From assembly GCF_009183415.1 (NCBI RefSeq), contig NZ_WEHU01000006.1, forward strand, positions 164,732-228,731: a DNA stretch of 64,000 nucleotides. Direction: 5' to 3'. This stretch comes from Bacillus sp. B1-b2 (GTDB taxonomy: Bacteria; Bacillota; Bacilli; Bacillales; Cytobacillaceae). The first letter of the stretch is position 1. Each line of letters starts with the position of its first letter. The notes under the pieces were generated by a model. That model saw only the letters and a program-made list of their open reading frames with translations. It did not search any database and was not told the origin of the DNA. The translations under genes and the position numbers were made by a program. Below are positions 44,905-54,582 of the stretch, in pieces.

Positions 44905-45756
44905 TTATGGAACCATTACTGATTGATTATCAATTTCGATTGTTTTTATATTGTTTTTATCTAAGAAAATTCTATCTCCATCTTGGTCTAAACTATATTG
45001 GAATTTAAAACCAAGATCGGTTGTACTTGTGGAGCTTAAACTTAACTCAATCACTTTATCATCTTTTGTAATTACCTTCACTTTAGGATTTTTCTTTGGT
45101 AAATATTCTGTATTTCCATCTAAGCGTTTACCTTCAATTCCAATCCCAATAGTAGATACATATACCTGCTTAAGTGCTAGTTCTTCCTTTTGATTTGAAA
45201 TTGTTAGATCAACATTTATATTCTTAGCGTTCTCTTGAGCTATGAATTTATTTGTAAATGGACCTTTGGCAATTGTTTCGTTTGTTTTCTCTTCTACAAT
45301 AGCATCCGCCTTAACTGTAACCTTCTCTCCATCCAAGCTGATTGTTGTATCAACATCAAACATAGCAATTAGCTTCTTACCATCTTCTGCTACTCGTTGT
45401 TCAACCATATAGCTAACATCTTTTTTTGTCTCTACTTCCAAATTTAGAATGAAAGCATCCTTTGGAAACGTACTTCCATCTGCTTTCTCGAAGGAAACAA
45501 TGATAATAGAGCTCTTTCCACCACTGATGCTATCTTCTATTTTCATTTTTATGCCCGATTGAATAGCTACTTGATTATTTGTTGTGTTATTGGCTAAACT
45601 GCTAGCTCCTTTGTTATTAAAAAACATCGAGATATAGTCTGTGTTTTGCGCTGCTAAAACGCTAGTAGAAGTACCAATTACTAGCAAGGCTGCTGCAACC
45701 ACCAATCCTTTTTTCATATTTCCAGATAATTTTTTTCCTTCTTTTTTAAAATACAT
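44905..45756 (-). CDS. secreted or membrane-anchored DUF4179-like protein
   Basis: About 283 residues: a lysine-rich N-terminus, one hydrophobic segment (GLVVAAALLVIGTSTSVLA, about 16-34) that is either a signal peptide or an anchor, then a beta-rich extracellular region without catalytic motifs. Composition and layout recall DUF4179 proteins, many of which are regulators of ECF sigma factors, but no sigma gene is adjacent. ATG at 45756 has AAAGGGTGG at good spacing; GTG 45768 and ATG 45762 fall too close. Function unknown. Confidence 0.65.
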   Translation of the reverse strand: MYFKKEGKKLSGNMKKGLVVAAALLVIGTSTSVLAAQNTDYISMFFNNKGASSLANNTTNNQVAIQSGIKMKIEDSISGGKSSIIIVSFEKADGSTFPKDAFILNLEVETKKDVSYMVEQRVAEDGKKLIAMFDVDTTISLDGEKVTVKADAIVEEKTNETIAKGPFTNKFIAQENAKNINVDLTISNQKEELALKQVYVSTIGIGIEGKRLDGNTEYLPKKNPKVKVITKDDKVIELSLSSTSTTDLGFKFQYSLDQDGDRIFLDKNNIKTIEIDNQSVMVP

Positions 45757-46239
45757 ATCCATTTCCACCCTTTCAATTCTTTCTTTTAAAATAATACATA
45801 GATATAGAATTTGTTCTAATTATCCCTCCTCTGTTAAAGTCTCTTAAGCAAATATAATGATCTTGTTACCTTCTCTATTTGCTTAATCTACGCTCCAATT
45901 TTATCCATATATTTTAAAGATTTTTTAAAGAAAGATATAACCTTCTCTAAATTTAAGGGAAAGTTCTTCTAAAATATGCTCCTTGATTCAACTATAAATA
46001 CCATATACCACCAAAGTTTGAATATCATACAAATACCACCTAAGATTCTAATCTTAGGTGGTATTTGTTATTTTCCCTCGCGAAAATGACTAGTAACAAA
46101 AGCGATATGGTCAGTCAGAGACACGTAAAGTAATCCATGACTTGACTTCCATTCCATATTCTTTCATTGCATACTAATAATTTATTTTACAAGGTTAAAA
46201 TGTGTATCTTCTAATTCACTTGCTAATTATAATAAAGTT
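45757..46239. other. spacer with two inverted repeats, no gene
   Basis: Holds a hairpin with 11-bp arms TTAAGCAAATA/TATTTGCTTAA (45844-45854, 45876-45886) and the orphan terminator at 46030-46067. An AGAGGAGGG site (minus, about 45825-45833) is not followed by a usable start codon. Otherwise AT-rich. Confidence 0.5.
46030..46074 (+). terminator. orphan terminator-like hairpin
   Basis: 16-bp arms AAATACCACCTAAGAT / ATCTTAGGTGGTATTT around a short loop, then GTTATTTT on the plus strand. No gene ends near it on either strand. Confidence 0.6.
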
Positions 46240-46821
46240 ATGGTTGGTATAATGCCTATTTGCGGATTTAGTTTAGTAGAAGGGCTTATGGACTGTATAC
46301 TTGCCGGCTTTCTTCGACCAACAAAATCTCATCTTCAGGCACCCAAAAGCTACGTGTGGTCGAGTTACTATATGTGGTTGAAAGATAAAAATCTAATTCT
46401 ATATTCTGTACAGCAGGGTGTGCAAAGGTCTATAACCCTGTCGTTTACCAACCAAGTGATTCAAGAGCTTGGTGCTACCAATATGGTCATTGGCTATTCC
46501 TCCATCATTTATATGCTTTCTGCTGTTTCCTTTGCTAAGCTTGCCTCCACTAAATTCCTTGAGCTGCTTACTAAGAAGCAATGGATTTATATAAGTTTTT
46601 TATTATTAGGTATCTATTGCTTATGTGTACCTCTCATGAATTCTATTATTCTCATTTGTCTTTTACAATTAATTCCTGGGATAGGCACTGGTATACTTTT
46701 CTCGCTTCTTACCACTGAAGCAATGCAATCTATTCCGCAACAAAAGCGCTCTACTGCATGGGCTTCTTTCTTATCCTCTCATAAGGAAAAGAAAAGCTTA
46801 TTTAAGAAGAAGGCTTCTTAA
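46240..46821 (+). pseudogene. truncated MFS transporter
   Basis: About 193 codons that match only the middle of an MFS carrier: a cytoplasmic loop, then helices about 7-10 (LYSVQQGVQRSITLSFTNQVIQELG, IGYSSIIYMLSAVSF, IPGIGTGILFSLLTTEAMQSIPQQKRSTA). The usual N-terminal six helices are absent. After KRSTA, where family members continue MGFFQ, the frame passes into a short lysine-rich tail (SSHKEKKSLFKKKAS). Both ends are therefore lost; it cannot make a working carrier. Confidence 0.8.
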
Positions 46822-46826
46822 TACGA

Positions 46827-46863
46827 AATAAAGACCTTCTACCATTCAGAAGGTCTTTATTTT
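46827..46863. terminator. bidirectional terminator between MFS relic and ABC ATPase gene
   Basis: 14-bp perfect arms AATAAAGACCTTCT (46827-46840) and its complement (46848-46861). Confidence 0.92.
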
Positions 46864-47598
46864 CTATTTTAATGTACGTTTCAAGAATTCTTTTGTACGT
46901 TCTTGTTTAGGGTTATGGAAGATTTCGTCTGGGCTACCTTCTTCGGCAATAACTCCCTTATCCATGAATACGACTTTATCTGAAACCTCTTTAGCAAATT
47001 CCATTTCATGTGTAACAATGATCATAGTTAGACCTGAATGTGCAAGGTCTTTCATGACTTTTAATACTTCTCCTACCATTTCAGGATCAAGTGCTGATGT
47101 AGGTTCATCAAATAACATCACATCTGGTTCCATGGAAAGAGCTCTAGCAATGGCTACGCGCTGCTTCTGACCACCAGATAGTTGCTTTGGCTTAGCATTG
47201 ATATACTTATCCATTCCTACAACTTTTAAGTATTTCATTGCTACTTCCTCTGATTCAGACTTTGAGCGCTTTAGTACCTTAACTTGCCCTACTATACAGT
47301 TGTTCAGCACATTATGGTTATTGAATAAGTTAAATTGTTGGAAAACCATACCGAGATGCTTTCGGTAGTTCGCTACATCTAACTTTTCATCTACTATATT
47401 CTCACCATGATAAAGAATTTGTCCGCCGCTTGGTTTTTCTAAAAGATTTATGCATCGAAGAAGAGTTGATTTACCGGATCCAGAAGAACCAATGATAGAC
47501 ACAACTTCTCCTTTATTTACGGAAAAATTAATGTCTTTTAAAACTTCATTAGCTCCATAAGATTTGTTGAGATGCCTGATATCAATGATTGTTTCCAT
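46864..47598 (-). CDS. amino-acid ABC transporter ATPase (lysine importer)
   Basis: 244 residues, polar amino-acid uptake ATPase: Walker [14 protein letters not shown]-loop MVFQQFNLF, signature [15 protein letters not shown], Walker [13 protein letters not shown], switch His in VTHEM. ATG at 47598 with AAGGTGA 7 bases upstream is preferred over one seven codons earlier. Third gene of the binding protein-permease-ATPase operon, after the lysine riboswitch. It powers uptake by a dimer under the membrane. Confidence 0.94.
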   Translation of the reverse strand: METIIDIRHLNKSYGANEVLKDINFSVNKGEVVSIIGSSGSGKSTLLRCINLLEKPSGGQILYHGENIVDEKLDVANYRKHLGMVFQQFNLFNNHNVLNNCIVGQVKVLKRSKSESEEVAMKYLKVVGMDKYINAKPKQLSGGQKQRVAIARALSMEPDVMLFDEPTSALDPEMVGEVLKVMKDLAHSGLTMIIVTHEMEFAKEVSDKVVFMDKGVIAEEGSPDEIFHNPKQERTKEFLKRTLK

Positions 47599-47621
47599 AC
47601 TCTCTTCACCTTCTCCCATTA

Positions 47622-48356
47622 TTATTTGCCTCTTACTTTTTCATTTTCAACTAGTGTAAAACTGTCAGAGCCATCTAATTTTTTTTCTAAATATAGAAGT
47701 ACTCTTGTTACAAGGAAAGTCATCACGAAGTAAATCATACATGCTACAAAGAAGGATTCGAAATATCTAAAGTTATTACCTGAAATCGATTTTGTAACAA
47801 AGTATAATTCTGTAACAGAGATAACATTTAATACAGACGTATCTTTGATATTTATAACAAATTGGTTACCTGTTGCAGGTAATATGTTTCGAATAACCTG
47901 TGGAAGCACTACATTCCACATGGTTTGTAGATGGTTCATTCCTATTGCATGAGCCGCTTCAAATTGTCCTTTATCAATGGATACAACACCACCGCGAACA
48001 ATTTCCGCCATATATGCTCCAGTATTAATAGATACTACAATGATTGCTGCAGTAAATACATTCATGTTTATACCAAATGCTAGCGCAGAACCATAATAAA
48101 TAACCATTGCTTGAACAATCATTGGAGTTCCACGGAAGAATTCAATATAGATAGATAGAATAATATTCACTACTTTAAGTGTTACTTTTTTTGCGCCTCG
48201 TTCTGGTTCAGGTATGGTACGAACTACTCCAGCAATTAAACCAATAATTGCACCTAAAACAGTCCCAATTAGAGCAATTAGTAGTGTTAATCCAGCACCA
48301 CGAAGAAACATTGGCCAGTTTTCTGAAATTATTTTAATGATCCACTCAAGACTCAT
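47622..48356 (-). CDS. amino-acid ABC transporter permease (lysine importer)
   Basis: 244 residues, about five helices, HisM/GlnP type. Contains the ATPase-coupling EAA loop [35 protein letters not shown] and the N-terminal [27 protein letters not shown] with GAGGAGAAAG upstream. One permease gene, so presumably a homodimer. Second gene of the lysine-riboswitch operon. Confidence 0.94.
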   Translation of the reverse strand: MSLEWIIKIISENWPMFLRGAGLTLLIALIGTVLGAIIGLIAGVVRTIPEPERGAKKVTLKVVNIILSIYIEFFRGTPMIVQAMVIYYGSALAFGINMNVFTAAIIVVSINTGAYMAEIVRGGVVSIDKGQFEAAHAIGMNHLQTMWNVVLPQVIRNILPATGNQFVINIKDTSVLNVISVTELYFVTKSISGNNFRYFESFFVACMIYFVMTFLVTRVLLYLEKKLDGSDSFTLVENEKVRGK

Positions 48357-48418
48357 TCTTTCTCCTCACTTACCGTATAAAACCGACTGTATATAGAATA
48401 CAGCCGGCTCACTGATTT

Positions 48419-49255
48419 TTATTCTGCTGCTGGTTGGTTATTTATGGCATTATCCATAATGCTTGTACGATCTTCTTCTGAAATATCTGCTAAGATCTTA
48501 TTAATTTTTTCCGTTAAATCACTATCTTTTTGTAGACCAACAGCAATTGCTGTGTCATCTTCTGATGTTTCAAATCCTTCTTTAAACTCCACCATTGCAT
48601 AATTATCATTTGCAGCTGAAGCACTTACTCCTTCAGGACGTTCTGACACATATCCATCGATAATTCCTGATTCAAGAGCAACTCTCATAGCAGGGAAGTT
48701 ATCCATTGCCGTTTTTTTATCGACACCTTCGATTTGGTCAATTACTGAGTAATGGAAGGTATTTAACTGAGCTGTAATTTTCGCTCCTTTAAAGTCTTGA
48801 ATAGAAGTAGCATTTTCAAATTCACTACCTTTTTTTACAACCATAACTAGATTCGAGTTATAGTAGTTATCTGTAAAATCAATTGTTTCTTTTCTTTCAG
48901 CAGTTGGTGACATACCTGCAATGATTGCATCGATTTTGCCTGAAGTTAAAGATGGTACTAATCCATCCCACTCTGTTTTTACAATTACTAATTTCTTCCC
49001 TAAGCCTTCTGCTACTTTCTTCGCAATTTCCACATCATATCCGCCAGCATATTCTGCAGAGCCGTCAATTTTAACAGCCCCGTTTGAATCATCATTCTGC
49101 GTCCAGTTGAATGGAGCATATCCTGCTTCAAGACCTACTTTGAATGTATCATCATCTGAAGAGCTAGAAGCTGATTTACTACTTGAACCACAACCTGCTA
49201 AAAGAAGCATCGTTAATCCTAATAAAATCATAAATAATGATTTTTTATTTCTCAT
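48419..49255 (-). CDS. amino-acid ABC transporter binding lipoprotein (lysine importer)
   Basis: 278 residues. Signal peptide with lipobox LLLAGC (Cys22), a Ser-rich linker, then a family-3 solute-binding fold: FKVGLEAGYAPFNW, GGYDVEIAKKVAEGLGKKLVIVKTEWDGLVPSLTSGKIDAIIAGMSPTAERKETIDFTDNYYNSNLVMV. First gene after the lysine riboswitch, which indicates lysine as the ligand. ATG with GGGGGAAATT upstream. Outer face of the membrane. Confidence 0.94.
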   Translation of the reverse strand: MRNKKSLFMILLGLTMLLLAGCGSSSKSASSSSDDDTFKVGLEAGYAPFNWTQNDDSNGAVKIDGSAEYAGGYDVEIAKKVAEGLGKKLVIVKTEWDGLVPSLTSGKIDAIIAGMSPTAERKETIDFTDNYYNSNLVMVVKKGSEFENATSIQDFKGAKITAQLNTFHYSVIDQIEGVDKKTAMDNFPAMRVALESGIIDGYVSERPEGVSASAANDNYAMVEFKEGFETSEDDTAIAVGLQKDSDLTEKINKILADISEEDRTSIMDNAINNQPAAE

Positions 49256-49292
49256 TTTAATTTCCCCCTATTATTCTATTATTTTACTAAAA

Positions 49293-49324
49293 CAAAAAAC
49301 GACCTGAGTAAACTCAAGGTCGTT
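49293..49324 (-). terminator. terminator of the lysine riboswitch
   Basis: Minus-strand AACGACCTTGAG / CTCAGGTCGTT stem (one bulge) followed by T6; lies between aptamer and binding-protein gene. Confidence 0.9.
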
Positions 49325-49351
49325 GTGTATGCGATAGCCTTAAAGTCCTCT

Positions 49352-49549
49352 CTTTTTATCCCAAATGAGATAGCACAACTCAATAAACAATCGTTTATCG
49401 AGACAGTCCTGCAGTTCTTAACTACAGACCCAGCATGTAAGATGGAGAATCCCACACACTTCGGCGACATTTCCTTCTCTCTAGTATCATTGCTCCTCCA
49501 GCTCCACTAAAGACTGTTAAATATCGCGCCTCTACCCCACCATAAAAAG
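49352..49549 (-). ncRNA. lysine riboswitch (L box)
   Basis: On the minus strand: CTTTTTATG...GGTAGAGGCGCGA at the 5' side, AAATGTCGCCGAAG (about 49472-49459), CTGGGTCTGTAGTTAAG, AGGACTGTC and finally TGCTATCTCA...ATAAAAAG closing P1 (49352-49359 with 49542-49549). These are the conserved L-box blocks. Followed by a terminator, so lysine should turn the importer off. Confidence 0.93.
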
Positions 49550-49664
49550 TGAGGTCTTATTTAATTATTAATTAATAGTATCGTATTTTATTGAGTTTCG
49601 TCAATACGAATTTATTATTTGTCACTTTTTGTCTTTATCTATCCAAAAAATACACAACACTTGC

Positions 49665-49685
49665 AAAACGTAATGATTTCGATTA
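49665..49685. promoter_or_regulatory. Zur box upstream of rpmE2
   Basis: AAAACGTAATGATTTCGATTA closely matches the Bacillus Zur consensus AAATCGTAATNATTACGATTT (three mismatches), 35 bp before the rpmE2 start. Confidence 0.82.
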
Positions 49686-49720
49686 TCATGAAAGCAATAA
49701 TAATTTATGAGGTGAAAAGC

Positions 49721-49984
49721 ATGAAACCAAATATACATCCAAACTATGAAAAAGTAGTATTTATGGATACAAACAGTGGCTTTAAATTTCTCACTGGCTC
49801 AACAAAGAAAGCAAATGAAACCATTACTTGGGAGGACGGTAATACTTATCCACTTATTAAAATAGAGATCAGCTCTGATACTCACCCATTCTATACTGGG
49901 AAACAAAAATTCGCTGATAAAGGTGGAAGAGTCGATCGATTCCTTCAAAAATATAATATGAAAGATAAAAAGGAAGATAATTAA
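49721..49984 (+). CDS. rpmE2: ribosomal protein L31 type B
   Basis: 87 residues: [23 protein letters not shown]...[31 protein letters not shown]...[11 protein letters not shown]. The CxxC zinc motifs of type-A L31 are absent, marking the zinc-independent paralogue that replaces the zinc form under zinc starvation. ATG at 49721 with GAGGTGAAAAG upstream; an earlier reading start is not used. The Zur box in front gives the expected control: repression when zinc is plentiful. Confidence 0.96.
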   Translation: MKPNIHPNYEKVVFMDTNSGFKFLTGSTKKANETITWEDGNTYPLIKIEISSDTHPFYTGKQKFADKGGRVDRFLQKYNMKDKKEDN

Positions 49985-50002
49985 TACTTTACTTTTAGCT
50001 TT

Positions 50003-50046
50003 TACTCCATAAAATGTCATAATGACGCTTTATGGAGTAATTTAAC
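50003..50046 (+). terminator. terminator after rpmE2
   Basis: 11-bp arms TACTCCATAAA (50003-50013) and TTTATGGAGTA (50029-50039), then ATTTAACTT. Confidence 0.75.
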
Positions 50047-50070
50047 TTAAAAAGAGAGAGGGTGATTTGC

Positions 50071-50436
50071 GTGGTGAAAGAGAAGGTAATGGAAATCTTT
50101 GTGAGAGACATTGTGAAGAATCTGCCAAGGAAAAAGAAGAAAATATATCAGTTTATTGTAGATATAGAAGAAGATCTTGCTAAACAATCTAAAACGAAAA
50201 AAGAGTTTATGACTTTACTTCGCACACAATTACCACATCAACAAGCTGCCTCTCACTTTGATTTGTCACTTCAAGAAGTAGTAACTATCATGGAAGAAGC
50301 AGAGGATATCATTAGTAGAATACTTGATAGTAAAATAAAAAAGTATAAATGGATGGACTATACAGAAATGGTAAGTGAAGAACAGGTGGATGCAAAGAAA
50401 GAAAAGAATACGCAATATTTTCTTTGCCTCAATTAA
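50071..50436 (+). CDS. hypothetical protein, possible HTH
   Basis: 121 residues, no family recognised. Lysine-rich N-terminus (DIVKNLPRKKKKIYQFI), then HQQAASHFDLSLQEVVTIMEEAEDIISRI, which could be a helix-turn-helix like the C-terminus of a sigma factor. The rest is charged and soluble. GTG at 50071 is chosen: AGAGGG lies 8 bases upstream, whereas GTG 50062 lies within that site. It stands alone behind rpmE2 and its terminator and is convergent with the radical-SAM gene. Confidence 0.6.
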   Translation: MVKEKVMEIFVRDIVKNLPRKKKKIYQFIVDIEEDLAKQSKTKKEFMTLLRTQLPHQQAASHFDLSLQEVVTIMEEAEDIISRILDSKIKKYKWMDYTEMVSEEQVDAKKEKNTQYFLCLN

Positions 50437-50537
50437 CGGTTCCCCCCTTTTGTTCACGTCTTATTTTACAACTACCTAAGACTTGACTCATTCTCATAGG
50501 TCCATTCAGATTTCTTATCCTCTTTCTTCATAGAAAG

Positions 50538-50577
50538 CAAAAAAAGCGACAAAGAAGTACTTCCTTCTTTGTCGCTT
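50538..50577 (-). terminator. terminator after the radical SAM gene
   Basis: 14-bp perfect arms AAGCGACAAAGAAG (50544-50557) and complement (50564-50577), with a T7 run on the minus strand. Confidence 0.93.
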
Positions 50578-50584
50578 CTTAACC

Positions 50585-51466
50585 CTATTTTCCAAATCTT
50601 TGACGATAGCCACATTTTCTACAAAGCTCTTCTACCGCTACCCTTTGGGAGAACCCATCTACCAGATTTTTCGCTCTATCACCCTCGATAATATCAGAAA
50701 AAGAGTTGTCATTAATATTTCCTAGATTAATTACTCCTTCTCCATCTAGACAACAAGGAATAACCGTACCATTTGCTAGGATACCTGCTTGTGTTCGCAT
50801 ACCATAGCAAAAGCCTTTTCCATCATCTTCTTCCTCATGTAATGCAGGCCATTTAAACTCATAATCTTGATTGATAAAAATACGTTCTGCTAATTTTACT
50901 CCGCTTCCTGGTGTAATTTTTTCCTCAATTTTAAAGTCCAGGTCAAACTCATTTTCAATGATTTCTAACAACTCTCGATTACGTTCTCTTTCCAAATTTG
51001 TCGCGTTATCTTGTGTAAGATTCCATAATCTTAGTGATACGATTAAATCAGATTGACTAGTTGCTTCTTTAATAAAAGAAAGAATACTTCTTACATATCC
51101 CTCTTTATCCTTTGACCCAATATGTCCATCAAAGCTATGAAGGGAAAAATTCATTTGCCTAAGCGCAGGTTTATTTAATAACTTTTCCCTCTTTTTATTG
51201 ATTAGTGTTCCGTTCGTTGTAATATTTACTTTAAACCCTTTTTCATGGCTCATATCTAATAATTTGTCTATTTTAGGGTGAAGCAACGGCTCCCCCTTAA
51301 CATGTAAATATATATAATCAGTATGTGGTTTAATTTGGTCTAATCGCTTCTCAAAATCTTCTAAAGAAATAAATTGCTTCTGTCTTTCCGTAGGCGGGCA
51401 AAAACTGCAAGCTAGATTACACACACTGGTAATCTCTAAGTAAAACTTTTTAAATTTCTTCACCAT
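50585..51466 (-). CDS. radical SAM/SPASM enzyme
   Basis: 293 residues. The N-terminal radical SAM site is TSVCNLACSFCPP (CxxxCxxC, 4Fe-4S), followed by VKGEPLLHPK and NITTNGTLI. The C-terminal SPASM domain has Cys in GKGFCYG, VIPCCLDG and ELCRKCGY, likely binding one or two extra clusters. Such enzymes modify peptides or act in cofactor maturation, but no precursor peptide or RRE gene adjoins it, so the substrate is unknown. GTG or ATG start at 51466 behind AAGTGAGG. Own terminator; monocistronic. Confidence 0.88.
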   Translation of the reverse strand: MVKKFKKFYLEITSVCNLACSFCPPTERQKQFISLEDFEKRLDQIKPHTDYIYLHVKGEPLLHPKIDKLLDMSHEKGFKVNITTNGTLINKKREKLLNKPALRQMNFSLHSFDGHIGSKDKEGYVRSILSFIKEATSQSDLIVSLRLWNLTQDNATNLERERNRELLEIIENEFDLDFKIEEKITPGSGVKLAERIFINQDYEFKWPALHEEEDDGKGFCYGMRTQAGILANGTVIPCCLDGEGVINLGNINDNSFSDIIEGDRAKNLVDGFSQRVAVEELCRKCGYRQRFGK

Positions 51467-51590
51467 TTTTCCTCACTTCTTTTAATCCTTTAAGCAGGTT
51501 AAACTATTGTCTCTACCTATTACAGCATATTTATTCACAAATGGAAATATGGTTATTCAAGGAATTTACTGTTAATATGTTCTTTTTCAT

Positions 51591-51620
51591 AAAAAAAGAG
51601 ACCAATTATTAAACTGGTCC
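51591..51620 (-). terminator. terminator after the APC permease gene
   Basis: Minus-strand GACCA...TGGTC stem followed by TCTTTTTTT, 10 bp after the stop. Confidence 0.65.
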
Positions 51621-51629
51621 CAATCATTA

Positions 51630-53015
51630 TTATTCTTTTGCACTCACACTAGAAGAATCTATAGAAGAACGTGAGCCTATTTTAAAAGCATAAAAGCTTA
51701 TTGTTACAAGAGCTAGAAATAAAATACCTACAATCAATGACATACGTGTATCAACATTGATCCACATTCCGACTAATACCATTATTAAGAAGGCAATAGT
51801 TAGATAATTTGTCACAGGTGCAAATGGCATTTTTAATGGATGATTGGCCATTTCAGCAGCTCTTATTTTTCTAAAGCGGATTTGACTAATTAATATAACA
51901 AACCATGGTACCATACCAGGAAGCACACTTGCACTATAAACATGTACAAATATATCTTCTGGAGCCACATAACTTAAAACCACTCCAACTAAAAGGCCGA
52001 TTAGCACACCAACTGTTCCGAATAACGGTACTCCATTATTGGATAACTTTAAAAAGAATTTCGGTGCTTGACCATTCATAGCTAGTGTATAAAGCATGCG
52101 CCCAGCACTATAAATACCACTGTTACAGCCTGACATAGCAGCTGTTATGACAACAAAGTTAATAATACCAGCAGCTGCAGTAATCCCCACTTTCGCAAAG
52201 GTTGCTACAAATGGGCTTCCTATTGATGTAAGTTGATCCCATGGATAAACTGCTACAATAATAAAAATGGCACCAATATAGAAGATTAAAATACGCCATA
52301 TAATGCTTTGAATAGCTTTTGGTAATGTTTCCTGAGGATTTTTTGCTTCCCCAGCTGTAATCCCGATTAATTCAACCCCTTGATAGGCTGCAACTACTAA
52401 CGATAGAGCGAAGAAAAATCCAGACCATCCACCAGCAAAGAAGCCGCCATGCTCCCATAGATTAGAGATACCTAGAGCATTTCCACCATTACCAAACCCA
52501 AATAAGATAAGTCCGATTCCTGCAATAATCATCAAAATGATGGTTACAATTTTAATCATGGCAAACCAAAATTCAAATTCTCCAAAGGATTTTACGGAAA
52601 TCAAGTTAGCTAAACCAAGAATCACCATGGCGATAATACCAGGGATCCAAGTAGGTAGATCTGGGAACCAGTATTTCATATACGTTCCTACGGCGATTAT
52701 TTCCGCCATCCCAACAATAATCCATTGAAACCAGTTACTCCATGCAGTCAAATAACCTGCTAAAGGATGAATATATTTATGTCCAAATGTCGCAAATGAA
52801 CCTGTGCTTGGCTCCATATATAACATCTCGCCCATTGCGCGCATGATAAAAAAGATAAAAACCCCTGAGATTGCATAAGCGAGTAGTACAGATGGGCCAG
52901 TCCATTTTATGGTGCTTGCAGAGCCCATGAATAGACCAACACCAATTGTACCACCTAGTGCAATCATTTGGATGTGACGTGATTGTAGACTTCTGTTTAG
53001 TTCATTAGTTGTCAT
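51630..53015 (-). CDS. amino-acid permease (APC family, AAT branch)
   Basis: 461 residues, 12 helices. AAT signature [57 protein letters not shown], plus [16 protein letters not shown] and [23 protein letters not shown]. Related to the proline, GABA and alanine/serine carriers; substrate not decided. ATG at 53015 with GGAGAGG upstream is chosen over one seven codons earlier, which overlaps that site. It lacks the riboswitch seen before cycA. A 21-bp-spaced direct repeat lies upstream. Confidence 0.9.
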   Translation of the reverse strand: MTTNELNRSLQSRHIQMIALGGTIGVGLFMGSASTIKWTGPSVLLAYAISGVFIFFIMRAMGEMLYMEPSTGSFATFGHKYIHPLAGYLTAWSNWFQWIIVGMAEIIAVGTYMKYWFPDLPTWIPGIIAMVILGLANLISVKSFGEFEFWFAMIKIVTIILMIIAGIGLILFGFGNGGNALGISNLWEHGGFFAGGWSGFFFALSLVVAAYQGVELIGITAGEAKNPQETLPKAIQSIIWRILIFYIGAIFIIVAVYPWDQLTSIGSPFVATFAKVGITAAAGIINFVVITAAMSGCNSGIYSAGRMLYTLAMNGQAPKFFLKLSNNGVPLFGTVGVLIGLLVGVVLSYVAPEDIFVHVYSASVLPGMVPWFVILISQIRFRKIRAAEMANHPLKMPFAPVTNYLTIAFLIMVLVGMWINVDTRMSLIVGILFLALVTISFYAFKIGSRSSIDSSSVSAKE

Positions 53016-53582
53016 TTTTTGTTCCTCTCCTTGCATTTCAAAATACGTATATTCTTATAAACTAGTAAACTTTAAGTTTGGAATAAAGTGCTTTAATCTT
53101 AAGTCTTCTTTCGAACAAACTTAAACACCAATACTTATACGGAAGTTTCATTCACTCCAGAAAGACACTTGTATTCTCTAAAAAGACACTTCATGAGTAT
53201 ACTCTAACTAGACTCCTAAAATCAATAAGGAATCTACTTTTATTTGGATGAAATAGTCTATTCATTTTTATCTATAAGGTTTTTTTAACAGACTTAGCTG
53301 TTTTATCCAACTACAATTTTGTGAATAGGAATAACTTTATTGCATAAATAGCATGGAAATCATCTATTAATCTATAAAGAGTTTTTTACATAGAATCTAT
53401 ACACAATCTTTACACTAAATTATGAATGAAGAAACACACACAAAATATAATGAAGAGGAAATACATATATTCAAAAGGTTTATTTATGTTCCTTGGAGAA
53501 TTTAAAAACTAACAGCTTCACTTCAAGAACTAAATAATCTGTTCTATTATGCATTTGTTAAAAAATGATAAGGAGTGATTAT
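53016..53582. other. divergent spacer, APC permease / DUF457 gene
   Basis: No gene or riboswitch recognised. Direct repeat AAAGACACTT at 53161-53170 and 53182-53191 (21-bp period) lies next to a possible minus-strand TATAAG about 30 bp further on. The rest is AT-rich. Confidence 0.5.
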
Positions 53583-54578
53583 ATGGATACGAGTTCTCAC
53601 ATCATTATGGGTCTTGGCTTAGCTGCACTTGCGCATATAAATCCAGTTGTCGCAAATCATTCTACCCTTTCACAGGCTGTCATATTCGGTACAGTAATCG
53701 GTTCAAATGCACCTGATTTTGACTTTGTCTATCGACTACGAAGCAAGGGCAGTTATATTCGCAATCATCGTTCCTGGTCTCATTCCATTCTAGCTCTGCC
53801 TTTATGGAGCCTCGCCGTTTCAGGTATTATTTATGCCCTATTACCAGCTTCATCTTTTCTCCACCTTTTCTTATGGACATTCTTAGCAGTAATTCTACAT
53901 GTATTTTTTGACTTATTTAATGTACATGGAACTCAAGTTTTACTACCCTTCTCTAAAAAGTGGGTTGCTTTTGACACACTTCCATTAGTGGACCCTACTA
54001 TTCTATTCGTACATATACTAGGTTTTTCCCTTCTACCTTTTTTCGAAATGGGTACCATATTTTCCGTCATCTATCTATTTATTTTTCTGTACCTTACTGT
54101 TCGTGCTCTTTCAACACTTGCAGCAAGGAGAAAGTTGCAAAACCATTTTCAAAACTCCATACGAATAAAATTAATCCCACGTATTTCCTTGTTTCATTGG
54201 GATGTCATTATTGAAACAAATGAAGATTTCTTATTTGGCGCTTACTCTAGGGGTAATCTAGTGGTCGAACATTCTCTTTCAAAAAAAATAGACTATCCTG
54301 AGCTAGTCTCTGATAGTAAAAGTCACCCTCTTATTTCTGATTTTCTTTCTAGTACCCAATATGCCTATCCACTTGTTCATACAAGAAAAAATGGATATTT
54401 CATATATTGGAGAGATCTTCGTTTTCGTACGAAGAAGTTTTTTCCAAGTCTTGCTATTATCGCCGTATCGTCTGATAACCAAACGAGAAAGGGGTTTATC
54501 GGTACGCTACACTCCTTAAAACAATACAAGCAGGTAATCAAACAATTAAAAAATACTGTATTCTTAAAAAAGGGCTGA
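53583..54578 (+). CDS. DUF457/YfhP-like metal-dependent membrane hydrolase
   Basis: 331 residues. N-terminal part (about 1-185) has four to five helices and the DUF457 metal motif: MDTSSHIIMGLGLAAL, GSNAPDFDFVYR, NHRSWSHSILALPLW and HVFFDLFNVHGTQVL, with His/Asp residues typical of YdjM/YfhP proteins. The C-terminal soluble region (about 200-331) is characteristic of YfhP. ATG at 53583 with AAGGAGTG upstream. Followed 4 bp later by a glycosyltransferase gene, so the two are one operon, perhaps acting on lipids (inference). Confidence 0.87.
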   Translation: MDTSSHIIMGLGLAALAHINPVVANHSTLSQAVIFGTVIGSNAPDFDFVYRLRSKGSYIRNHRSWSHSILALPLWSLAVSGIIYALLPASSFLHLFLWTFLAVILHVFFDLFNVHGTQVLLPFSKKWVAFDTLPLVDPTILFVHILGFSLLPFFEMGTIFSVIYLFIFLYLTVRALSTLAARRKLQNHFQNSIRIKLIPRISLFHWDVIIETNEDFLFGAYSRGNLVVEHSLSKKIDYPELVSDSKSHPLISDFLSSTQYAYPLVHTRKNGYFIYWRDLRFRTKKFFPSLAIIAVSSDNQTRKGFIGTLHSLKQYKQVIKQLKNTVFLKKG

Positions 54579-54582
54579 TACT

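Larger units (their letters stand above)
49256..49720. other. divergent spacer with lysine riboswitch and Zur box
   Basis: No gene. Minus strand: lysine riboswitch and terminator leading into the ABC importer. Plus strand: Zur box and ribosome site of rpmE2. Confidence 0.85.

Noticed and set aside
45844..45886. Hairpin with 11-bp arms
   Set aside because: No T run on either strand and 21-nt loop; not a terminator, and no known regulator fits.
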